From Fragilaria crotonensis (lineage: Eukaryota > Bacillariophyta > Fragilariophyceae > Fragilariales > Fragilariaceae), in the NCBI GenBank assembly GCA_022925895.1, contig JAKSYS010000460.1:1-50919 (forward strand): a DNA stretch of 50,919 bases, in the 5' to 3' direction. Of this stretch, positions 1 to 8,355 are shown piece by piece. How positions within the stretch are numbered: the first letter of the stretch is position 1; each line of letters starts with the position of its first letter. The position numbers and the translations under genes are program-made. A model generated the notes under the pieces. It saw only the letters and a program-made list of their open reading frames with translations. It was not told where the DNA came from and made no database searches.

Positions 1-192
1 GAAAAGGAATTTGAGCGCGCGGAGAACGCCCTACTCATGTGCCAACGAGTAGATCTTTGGTGCGCCGGTGAAGCGGAGGTGGAACGCGCTGTCAAGCACT
101 TGCTCATGCTGGGCAAGCGGTACAACGCGCTGGAACCAAACTTTCCAGAGTTTATCAATGAATACTACCCTGGTGCTGGAGATATGGACTAG
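1..192 (+). CDS. C-terminal end of an unidentified protein (partial)
   Basis: Frame 1 is open from the first base of the window to a TAG at 190-192 and gives 63 residues. The piece is acidic and helical-looking and ends in an Asn/Tyr/Gly-rich tail (NEYYPGAGDMD). The 5' part lies outside the window. I do not recognise the family. It is called coding because the frame is open to the edge, codon use resembles the neighbouring genes and no other frame reads well. The tail of an RNA or an unspliced exon cannot be excluded. Confidence 0.5.
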   Translation, partial: EKEFERAENALLMCQRVDLWCAGEAEVERAVKHLLMLGKRYNALEPNFPEFINEYYPGAGDMD

Positions 193-290
193 GACGGAAA
201 GTAAAAGAGTTATTACGTGGAACTTTCATATCATTTAACTAGCATACAGCTTGCTTCTTATTCGTTGGAAAACAAAATCTTGTGTTTTGC

Positions 291-1117
291 TCAGAATCCT
301 AGCGTTCTCAGGCTGGGGGCCTGTTCGGGTGGACTTGTACAGTATCCATCCTCATTGCGCAAGCAGGAGACAATCGCTTCAATAGCGTTAATCGCTGCGA
401 GGTCTACACCATTCTCCTTGACGTAAAATGTCTGCAGCGTACGACAACAACCGATGAAAGGGGATGTGTGAGAGAAGCCATTCAACGCATCACAACCACA
501 ACACAAGGAATACCGAACTAATCTGAACAACATTGTTAACTCACTGTTCCATACTTTCCACTGAGACGGGTCCAAAAAATGTTGGGCAATGCAAACTTGA
601 GTCCATCTCCCACATTAAAGTTCAGCACATTCCCACGTCCTCCAAACTGATCTACTACTAGCACGACGTATTTGTCATCCTTCTGACCTTCCTTCCCGAG
701 ATCCCAGTAATCACGAATGGCCAAACCTGGAGTATTGGGATAATTCTGGCACAAGACACGCACTCGAAAGCCAGTGTCTCGCTCCAATGCCTTGAGCATG
801 TCATTCATGCGACGCGCCTGACCGGGAGTGAAGAATTTCTCCGTTTGGATGACATTGAGACCCGATTCGCTAGGCAAAAGATCGGGCCGATTTACAGGTT
901 CCAGACGCGCCAAGGCAGGAGGGGGAATCATGAGCATGGCGGCGGTAGCAGCGGTTGTTACCAAGATATTGCGACGAGATGACTGCCCATTATCGTTGCC
1001 GATACCGGTCGGCAAAAGGTTGGTCTCGACTCTCTGTTGAGACATCATAGCGGGGCTGAAACCAATTGCAGTGTTCATGGTCAGCAATGCGGTAACAAAC
1101 GAAAGAGAGCGCATCAT
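291..1117 (-). CDS. Thylakoid-lumen TLP18.3/Psb32-type protein (TPM domain), plastid targeted
   Basis: Two exons, 1117..545 and 431..291, joined across a GT-AG intron (544..432, donor GTGAGT, acceptor CTGCAG, phase 0), give 237 residues. Residues 1-20 are a signal peptide with a diatom-like cleavage site just before Phe (AIG/FSP), as in plastid preproteins. A second leader follows with a twin-arginine pair (SSRRN), a hydrophobic stretch and an ALA cleavage site near residue 70, indicating Tat-type transfer to the thylakoid lumen. The mature part (FFTPGQARRMNDML, YVVLVVDQFGG, NVGDGLKF) matches the TPM/TLP18.3 fold. The family is linked to photosystem II repair and acid-phosphatase activity. 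Without the intron the first exon stops four codons later. The short C-terminal exon is Cys/Pro rich, and no C-terminal membrane anchor is visible. Confidence 0.85.
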
Positions 1118-1705
1118 GGGTTTTCGGCAGTGAGGTGTACGAATTGTGACGGTGATGGTCTTGGTCCTGACGCGGTGGGCCTATCGGACGTTAAAGGTAA
1201 TCTGTGCCTGACATACATCAGATCGATGTCTGTGGGTCGGTGAGCTGAAGTGTCGGGGGGAGGTGTCACTTCGTAACGTACACATGTTTACATTATGCAT
1301 GTGGGCTACTGTACGGTAGGCTCTATGTATAACGAAAACACGTCAGTATTAGAGAGATCCTCTTTTGAATTTTTACAATACAAATTTACAAAACTCCGGA
1401 CCCAGTACCGGTTCTGGGTCCTCAGCTTCGTAAAATTGAGATTCGATTTTCCCTTAACTTCATGAATTTTGGGGTCCTTTGGTAAATTTGAAGCCCGAAT
1501 TTCCCTTCGACTTGACACTGAACAAATTCCGTTCCACGTGTTTACTTCGTTCGGAAAGTACCTCCACGTGGAAAACAATATGTGTATATCAGCGTACGTT
1601 CTAGTAGTTTGTAGACTTTTCATCGTGCGGCGCGCTCTGAATTGAGGCGGCGCGCTTTGGCATGTCCCTGGAAGTTCGCGAACACAAAAAACTGTATCTT
1701 GTATC
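1118..1705. other. Intergenic, no gene seen
   Basis: This is the upstream region of the TLP18.3 gene, followed by AT-rich spacer. The ORFs here are short, lack family resemblance and overlap each other. No RNA gene or clear repeat was found. Confidence 0.5.
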
Positions 1706-2457
1706 ATGTCCTCATCGGAACTCGACGATGACGTTTGCCATTCCGATGTGGTTGTTCTAGAACAACCACATCGCGATGTAGGTCATTCGATCGCCCTTGT
1801 TTCGGGTGATTCAACGGAAGAAACGACATCTTCCTCCGGCAACGTGGACACGAGAAACTTGGCGTCTTCGTCACGTGCTCGATTGAGGTGATTGCCCGCG
1901 TCAACAGTCTCAACTGTCAAGAATGGAAGGGTCATGCAGGTGGCTCCATTCTTGACAGATCCCACAAATTTGATGGACATCATGCTTGTGCGGCAGTTGA
2001 TTGCAGACTTACCGTTTGAGGCTCCTCATGGGAAGAGCATGGCAGCCTGGGCGACAAGTGCCAAGTATCTGAGCATATCCACGGCTCCGGATGGAAATGC
2101 AGTGTTCCCTTCAGTTTGCAATGGGCAATGGGCGTGATCACTTGAAGAGTCGGTTCCTTTAACATGCCATTGAATTCTGGTTGCGATGAGGATCCATCAA
2201 GTGAGAAGCTAAATGCTGGCGGCACCAAACAATGCAGCGATGACATACACTCCTTGGCCACTGCAAGAGCCTATGATGAAGAAGAGAAGGCAGACACCCG
2301 TCACAATGATGCAATGGGTTATCTAACTGTAGAACAGCTTCGAGGTTTGAGAGGTTGAAAGATGAAGGACGTAGTACCCAACTGTGCGTCGCCAATGCCT
2401 GCTAACAATGACATACTCATGGCTTTCAATGAAGCCATGGCCGAACGACAAAGGTAG
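1706..2457 (+). pseudogene. Decayed Myb/SANT-like domain gene
   Basis: Three fragments line up head to tail. The frame opening at 1706 (MSSSELDDD) meets an in-frame TGA at 1889-1891 and continues to 2137 with a SANT-like helix set (LVRQLIADLPFEAPHG, then AAWATSAKYL). About 30 bases before the end of that fragment another frame supplies the usual third-helix motif (GRDHLKSRF). A shifted frame from 2164 to 2355 then gives an acidic tail (ARAYDEEEKADTR), and another reaches about 2457 (NDILMAFNEAMAERQR). The order hydrophobic helix, NPF-like turn, APHG, Trp helix, RDHxKxR is typical of Myb/SANT-like proteins abundant in stramenopiles, often near transposons. One stop and at least two frame changes make it look dead. 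The class is inferred from motif memory, not from a search. Confidence 0.4.
1747..1770. repeat. 24-bp perfect palindrome
   Basis: TGTGGTTGTTCTAGAACAAC plus CACA reads the same on both strands. It lies in the N-terminal part of the Myb/SANT-like relic. No function is assigned. Confidence 0.6.
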
Positions 2458-3364
2458 CCGCAGTAGTGATGAGTAGCCAATCTAGCTGTCCTTTTTGTAA
2501 TGTCTAAGAGTTAGGAGAGGGACAACTGATAGACTCTACACGTTGCATCTCCGCACCAGTCAGGAGTGTTAGGAGTTAGGACTGGCATTTAGGTGCAGTC
2601 TACATGTGCATAGAAACAACGAACAATTGTACTGGTACCTACCGCTACTACTAGTAGGAGTACTCCGAGAATAGCAATCAGTGGTACTCCGAGTACCAGA
2701 CAAGAGAAATTTCGAAGGAATCTGAGTTGTGAAATTTATCTTGTTTTTTCTAAAAAGAGGACATCAATTTTACACTGTAAATTACAGGAACAAGTTTACA
2801 CAAATCTTCGTAAGGTTACGGGTTCCGTACTGTAAACAATAAAAAGAGGATCTCTCTATTTATTGATTCCGCTGATTGCTTGATTTTTTCGACACACACT
2901 CTGGTCTTGGGGGTTCCGGAACTTTGATGAATGTCTAAGCACATTCTACACGATTTTATTACTAGGTGAATAAGAATTCTGGAACCTCTCATATCGAGCA
3001 TATGGTAGCATGGCGTATGGTACCAGTACTCCAGTAGCTCTACCGGTTTGGGTTTGGGGTAATGTCATCAAAACGGTGCAATGTACTATTTACTACGTAC
3101 TACATGATGTCATATATGTGCATACTACAGTATGTATGTGTAGCACACCAGTGGACCAGTGGAGGTACTGGTACGAGTACACTACAAGTGCCCAAGATTC
3201 AAGCCGAATTCATCGCGTTTCCTCCGCGAAATCATTTTATTTCACATCAACATTCCAATTCACGATACTATAGCGCCTCAACAGAGTCGCACCCCGAAGT
3301 GATCCTACCGTTGATCCTTACTACCTTGACGGTTTCGACTCGACCATCAGTGGAAGAGTGAATT
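2458..3364. other. Intergenic, GTAC-palindrome-rich spacer before the selenoprotein gene
   Basis: No coding frame of note. The stretch has several short GTAC-centred palindromic words (about 2630-2700 and 3015-3180) of the kind found in most spacers of this window. The 5' UTR and promoter of the selenoprotein U gene must lie in its right part, but I see no clear core-promoter motif. Confidence 0.45.
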
Positions 3365-4170
3365 ATGGCGTGTGCTCGCAAAGTCTTTCCGGAGAAAGTC
3401 ATCGCCCATGTGACTGAAGAACTCTCGAAGGTTCCTTGCAATGAACCTGTTCCCAAGGGCATGCTACTTTCGGAATCAATGAAGCGTTCGAGGTTGAAGG
3501 ACACAACAGTAAGTTATCTGCAGGATGAGATCGCTCGCTCCTGCCACTTCAGGTAGAAAACACTCATTTCTCTTTTGTTGATTCACATCAGTTGGTAGAG
3601 ATTACGGTTGACAACGATTCCAAGTCAATTTCGGAAACTGATATCCTTCGAGGTCGTGAGGTCTTGCAGCGGCATCGAGGAACATCGGGAACCATGGTCC
3701 TTGTCGTTCGGAGACCTGGGTGATTCTTCTGCCGCGAGCAGGCACTCTCGCTGTCTGTTCTCGCGGCGCAGATGGACATGAAACAAGACTTTGGAATAAT
3801 AGCAATCATCAAAGAAACTGGTGTCGACAATGAGGGTATTGTGGGATTCCAACACGATTACTTTGACTATCAATTGTACTGCGACAAGACATATGCTTTC
3901 TACCAAGCTCTTGGGGATCGTAAATTGGGTGTCCAGTTCGCTTTGAACCCTCTTGCTTTGCTTGACTTGCTTTGTAATGCCTTTTCCCGCCTCTCGTCGA
4001 AAGGTGTGGAGGGAAATATGGTGGGAGAAGGTTTCACGCAGGGAGGACTGATTTTCTTTGGTCCTGATGGCGAACCAAAATTTGCGTACGAAGAAGAAAC
4101 GGGGAAAGATGTGCCGATCAGAGACCTGGTTGCGGTTATTAATAACATGCGAAGGCTGTCGACCACCTAG
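3365..4170 (+). CDS. Selenoprotein U / PRXL2-type peroxiredoxin-like protein with in-frame UGA (Sec)
   Basis: Exon 1 is 3365..3508 (48 codons) and exon 2 is 3592..4170. The intron 3509..3591 has a GTAAGT donor, a CACATCAG acceptor and phase 0. Exon 2 is open except for TGA at 3721-3723, which falls exactly at the redox position: VVRRPG-U-FFCREQALSL. PRXL2/FAM213/SelU proteins have RRPG(C/U)xxCRxEA here, so this TGA reads as selenocysteine 92 of a UxxC motif with Cys95. The protein is 240 residues, a normal length, with a thioredoxin-like fold continuing as GIIAIIKETG and ending in a GxDGEPKFAYEE-type C-terminal part. The expected role is thiol redox/antioxidant activity. A SECIS lies 16 bases past the stop codon (4187-4240). 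Standard gene callers would end at 3723 or start at 3772, losing the active site. The start is set by an in-frame stop at 3359-3361. Confidence 0.9.
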
Positions 4171-4186
4171 TATGCGAAACCATCTC

Positions 4187-4240
4187 TTGTTGCGAATGAC
4201 ATGGCAACGCAAGTATTGCGTTGTCGTTGACGAGCAATAA
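4187..4240 (+). promoter_or_regulatory. SECIS element (eukaryotic, 3' UTR)
   Basis: All parts of a eukaryotic SECIS can be paired by eye. Helix 1 is TTGTTGC (4187-4193) with GCAATAA (4234-4240), 7 bp including one G-U. The internal loop is GAA against GA. The non-Watson-Crick quartet is TGAC (4197-4200, in the context ATGAC) opposite TGAC (4228-4231), so the tandem G-A/A-G pairs are present. Helix 2 is ATGGCAACGC (4201-4210) with GCGTTGTCGT (4218-4227), 10 bp. The apical loop is AAGTATT, with the required unpaired AA at its 5' side. It recruits SBP2/eEFSec to decode the UGA at 3721 as Sec. The short apical loop suggests a form 1 SECIS. Confidence 0.88.
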
Positions 4241-5663
4241 TAGAAATCAAGTCACTGCTTTCTCGCAAACTCGATGACACCTTTCAATAATGAAAAACAT
4301 GATTGGTCTCGTTCCAGCACAAGACAAAAACTGGGCGTTTAAGTGCGTTGTCAATGCTTCTAACTCTCACCTTTCACGTAGCATTCCTAAATTGTGAAGT
4401 TCGGTGAATTACCGCGTGACAAGGTCACCATTTCTTCTCGGTATATACTTCTGTCCGTATTTATCTTGGTCGAGTCGAAGTTTACTCTACATTCCTGCGT
4501 TCCATGAGCGTCTCGTCGACGTAGCCACTTCATGGCCAAGGGCTGTGACTGCCCAAATGTTGTTGCCAAGTCGTCTTCGAATGATGGCTGCAGCATAGTC
4601 CATTCTTTGGTTAATTCCATACTTACCAGGTATGCTGCTCTGCTGTTGGAACTTCTTTATGCATGAAAATGTCATCTGTCCTCAAGGCTGCACCGCAAGG
4701 CTCTACTACCGAACATGCTTGAATCATGTTGTGAGATCTGAGCCGCAGCTGTGTTTTCCAGAAGGCTCTAGCAAAGCCAAATGATCGGGATTAATTACAA
4801 CCGTATAGCTTCAGTTTCTTGCCAAAGTCTTGGCTTGTTTCCAAGAAAAAAAACTGATTTATCCATCCCCTCTTTGACATGATAAGCTTCAGAGGCGGCA
4901 TCTCGATGCTCGCAGTTCACCATCGACCTCGAGTTGATCCTTCAAGGCGTCTTGGCGTTGTGGATACGACTTTATTTCAAGGGACACGCGCCGCGAAAAC
5001 CGGTGATTAAAGTTGTGGAGACGAAGAGAGCGCGAACCAACTCGATGTTGAAATTGGTGATTGGCGCGATTCGGCTGAGGAACAATTCTGTTGCTATTCG
5101 TCGGAAGAAACCCAGGTCGCACTCCTGACAGCTTCCTCGCGGCTAAGTTGCATTGACCTTGACTGTATCACGATTGCCAAGCTTCACATTTTCTCACGTA
5201 TGCACAGGCATTCAGTCAACTGTTGGCTAGCTTGTGGTTCTTGTAAACAATGAACTTGTATGGTCGATTGATCAATTACTGCGAGCGTTCGTGTCGTTTC
5301 ATCTTTGTTTTACGCATTCTGTACGGCAAATTACTATATTGTCGCTTTATTTAGCAAGATAGTGCATCTGTTGCATTCGAACGACATGAGCTTGAGTTGT
5401 TCTGCGAGCGATACCCTTGTTCCCTGCGATCTCTTGAGAAATAATGTGGACAAAAGATGCGCCAAACTGGGTTTGAAATCGATGCCCTCCCCTCCATCAG
5501 CCGGGTTTATAACATCCCACAATCATCCACGACACCAAGGATTCCATTTTCCCACCGATGATCATGATAACATTGCCGTGCGTGAGCAAGTATCATCAAC
5601 TTCAGTCTGCCTCGTAACGGTGTCCTACAGCATTATCATTAGTGAACGCAAGTGTACCCTCAC
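4241..5663. other. Intergenic, no gene recognised
   Basis: About 1.4 kb between the SECIS and the end of gatC. Several ORFs of 60-120 codons exist on both strands (for example 4934-5128 and 5305-5667) but overlap each other, share no motif with known families and have no clear splice partners. An unrecognised short gene around 4.9-5.3 kb is possible. Confidence 0.35.
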
Positions 5664-6143
5664 TTAGGATGGGCCATTTGTTCCTGCACCGTCAGTTTTC
5701 ATTGTATCAATCGCAAAATATTCATGCCCTCCATATTTGATCGTTTTGCACTGCAGTAGCTCTTTCCATACTTGCTTTGCTTCTTCCTTTTCTTCGTCGG
5801 TGGCCTTGATCTCCTTCCGAACAGGAGCAGCTGTCAAACGGCGTGGAGCATCGTATATTTCCTCGGCCGTCATGTCAGGTAAGTCAATACTCATGACATG
5901 TTCCATGCAGTGCAACATATTTGACACGTCTCGGCGGAGGCGGGTGGTATCTGCGATGTGATCCAAGTCGACACAAGCACGGCTAGCTAAAATCTTCAGT
6001 TCTTCTTCCGATATTGGTTCTGACGAAGAAGTTAGGTTCAAATCTGTAAGTGACCATGTTGGAGCCGGAAGCTGAAAGAAGCGAGAAGTTGTCGATTGAG
6101 GAACGCGGAAGCCTCGGATAGCTTGCATTGATGATCGCAACAT
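5664..6143 (-). CDS. gatC: Glutamyl-tRNA(Gln) amidotransferase subunit C (GatC), organellar
   Basis: 159 residues if translation starts at the ATG 6143-6141 (MLRSSMQAIRGFRVPQ), a basic, Ser-rich leader typical of mitochondrial or dual targeting. The ORF stays open upstream, but that part is low complexity and would lie in the divergent promoter. The core is the GatC signature: ISEEELKILASRACVDLD, then a helix with DVSNMLHCMEHVMSIDLPDM, the small wrap-around subunit of the GatCAB complex. GatCAB turns Glu-tRNA(Gln) into Gln-tRNA(Gln) in organelles. The C-terminal extension, rich in Glu/Lys (DEEKEEAKQVWKELL), is longer than in bacterial GatC (about 95 residues). GatA and GatB are not in the window. 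Confidence 0.8.
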   Translation of the reverse strand: MLRSSMQAIRGFRVPQSTTSRFFQLPAPTWSLTDLNLTSSSEPISEEELKILASRACVDLDHIADTTRLRRDVSNMLHCMEHVMSIDLPDMTAEEIYDAPRRLTAAPVRKEIKATDEEKEEAKQVWKELLQCKTIKYGGHEYFAIDTMKTDGAGTNGPS

Positions 6144-6513
6144 TGTCGGACTCTCACGTCGGTGTTCAAAGTGTGTTGAAATACATTGCTGATACAATGT
6201 GCTGATTGTCGTTGTACAAGGTACAAGTAGTGTTGTTGTAGCGCGCTGTGCACTGCACACTGAACACCGTTTTGAGCCGTTTTTCGTGCGGAAAGATGAT
6301 GCTTCGCTCGAAGTCGCGGGAGGCGGGAGGGGGGAGGCGGGAGTGATCATTTCTGAGTTTCAGATTTTGATGCAATGCTGACATCACTTTCGGAAGGGAA
6401 AACGTCAGCAATGTTTGCGTTCGTCATCAGAAAAATCTTGTTGATTTCTTACATCAAATTCGCAAGTAACATCACAAAACCCAAGCACTGTACAAGATAT
6501 AGATCTTTCGACG
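6144..6513. promoter_or_regulatory. Divergent promoter region between gatC and the OCD-family gene
   Basis: A 370-base spacer separates the two start codons, which point away from each other, so it must hold both promoters. It contains a G-rich run (GGAGGCGGGAGGGGGGAGGC, near 6318-6340). No defined core element was found. Confidence 0.4.
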
Positions 6514-7548
6514 ATGTTTTCTTCCCTCGCACGACGCTCGCTTCGGTCAACAGCGACAGTAACGCGCTCCTTTTCTGCCTTCCCCACCCCTCGTCTCTTC
6601 GATTATGCTACTGTCACAGCAAACCTTACCGTCGGGGATGCCATAGAAGCAGTAGAGGACGCCTTCAAGGCCCTCGCCAAGGGAAAGGTCGATGTCCCCA
6701 TGCCCATGCACATTTCGATTCACGAATCGTCAGTTGCCGGTCCAGGTGACTGTCACATTAAGGGAGGATATATCTCGGATACCCCAACATTTACTGTGAA
6801 ACTCGCGTGTGTCTCCTTTTACAAGAATCTTGAAAAGAACTTACCTCCTGGATCTGGTATCTTCATTGTTGTTGACGCTGTCACAGGTGCCCCATTGGGC
6901 CTTTTCCAAGAAAATCGCTTCATGACGGACTTGAGAACTGGAGCAGCCGGAGCTGTAGCGATGAAGTACTGCTCCTCACCAGAACAAGATGTTGTGGGTT
7001 TCATTGGGACTGGAGCCATTGCGCGTAACATGGCCAGAGGTGCTGCAGCGATTCGCCCCTACAAGGGTGTCGCCTATGCATTCGCCGGCGCCGAGGATTT
7101 TTGTAAGGAAATGGAGGCAGAACTTGGCATGCCTTTCACGGTGGCCAAGACAGCCAAGGATTTGTGCGCACAAGCCGACATCATCTACACACAGACTCCT
7201 GGCGGAGAACTCGTCTTGGAGAAGGACTGGCTGAAGGCATCGGGAGTGACAATAATCGCTTCTGGTTCTGATCAACCAACCAAACAAGAGATCCCTAACG
7301 ACGTCTTGGCTGCTGGAAAGTATATCTCTGATCTCACGAAGCAAACGTCGAAAGTTGGAGAGCTTCGAAGTGCGTTGAAAGCCGGTGTCATGACGGAATC
7401 TGATGTGTATGCTGAACTTGGCGAAATAGTCAACGGAGACAAACCAGGTCGCGAAGGGAACGAAATCATTGTTGTCGATTTGACTGGCACTGGGGCACAA
7501 GATGCTGCAATTGGAGCAGTTGCCTGGAAAAAATTGAGCAGCATGTAG
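6514..7548 (+). CDS. Ornithine cyclodeaminase / mu-crystallin family protein, organellar
   Basis: Single exon, 344 residues, near normal length for the family (about 315-350). Residues 1-22 (MFSSLARRSLRSTATVTRSF) form an Arg/Ser-rich amphipathic presequence, likely mitochondrial. The body has the family hallmarks: MTDLRTGAAGAVAMKY near 137-152 and the Rossmann nucleotide loop VGFIGTGAIA at 161-170, followed by DIIYTQTPG and ITASGSDQ-like strands. Members use NAD(P)H and act as ornithine cyclodeaminase, ketimine reductase or alanine dehydrogenase; which applies here cannot be read from sequence. It is divergent from gatC. No frame break is seen. Confidence 0.88.
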   Translation: MFSSLARRSLRSTATVTRSFSAFPTPRLFDYATVTANLTVGDAIEAVEDAFKALAKGKVDVPMPMHISIHESSVAGPGDCHIKGGYISDTPTFTVKLACVSFYKNLEKNLPPGSGIFIVVDAVTGAPLGLFQENRFMTDLRTGAAGAVAMKYCSSPEQDVVGFIGTGAIARNMARGAAAIRPYKGVAYAFAGAEDFCKEMEAELGMPFTVAKTAKDLCAQADIIYTQTPGGELVLEKDWLKASGVTIIASGSDQPTKQEIPNDVLAAGKYISDLTKQTSKVGELRSALKAGVMTESDVYAELGEIVNGDKPGREGNEIIVVDLTGTGAQDAAIGAVAWKKLSSM

Positions 7549-8355
7549 ATTAGGATGGGAAACGGCAGCTACTAGTGGGTAGCGGATGACTTCCCCTTAG
7601 ACATTTTTTCGTTTGACCTGCTTCTTATTCTTCATACAGGCACTTGCATCCTATTTGGAGTACAATGCATGGTGCATTGAGTACAGACTTGTGGCAGTCA
7701 CTGCACTCCCTTTATTTGCGACTCCAAGAACCTGACGCGGGTATAGCATCTGAGCTCCTGAGCATGATGTACTGGACTAATTAATCATTAACTCCACACT
7801 GATAAATAGTCTATTTAAGCACGGTTATAAACGAGTAAGAGTCATGTCGAAAAGTTTGACTCTCTTTTTCAACAAGGCAGGAAACATGAACATCGAAATT
7901 GCTGCGGAGGGAGGACTGGAGCCAGGTACACTCGCTCCGGTACTACCGGTAGCACATTGCAACAATGCTTGGAGTATGATGGTATGGAAGTACCATATAC
8001 AATGTACAAGTACTGTAGAACCCGGTACTCAGCACTATGACTTATGGTACAAGTACTGTAGGACAGACCTTCCGTAACGGCCGTATCCAACTTCTCTTCC
8101 GTTGTGTAGAAATAATACTAAAGCGGTGCGGCAATGTCCTCTCACGGTCGACATTTCTCGCACCAGCCAGCATCCAGCTCTCATGCAAATTGTCAACCTC
8201 ATCTCATTCCGGGCGCCACTCTGAAAGCGACGACTGAAGGTGTCGGAGCCTTGACGTCAAATCTCTCGAGTCGTTTTGCGTGACTTAGTTCAGACGCCTC
8301 TGCTTTCTTGGACAGTATCCAACATCAATAGGTGGGGGAAGTCTCGATCCGGGTA
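7549..8355. other. Intergenic, no gene seen
   Basis: Spacer between the OCD-family gene and Sec10. It contains GTAC-rich palindromic words around 7935-8060. The short ORFs have no recognisable content. The last ~150 bases are probably the 5' UTR and promoter of the Sec10 gene. Confidence 0.4.

Noticed and set aside
1889-1891. Second Sec codon in the Myb/SANT-like relic
   Set aside because: No redox motif context, no SECIS-like hairpin seen downstream, and further frame changes follow.
4889-5128. Overlapping ORFs on both strands near 5 kb as a small basic protein
   Set aside because: No recognisable motif, strands compete, and there is no splice partner or leader.
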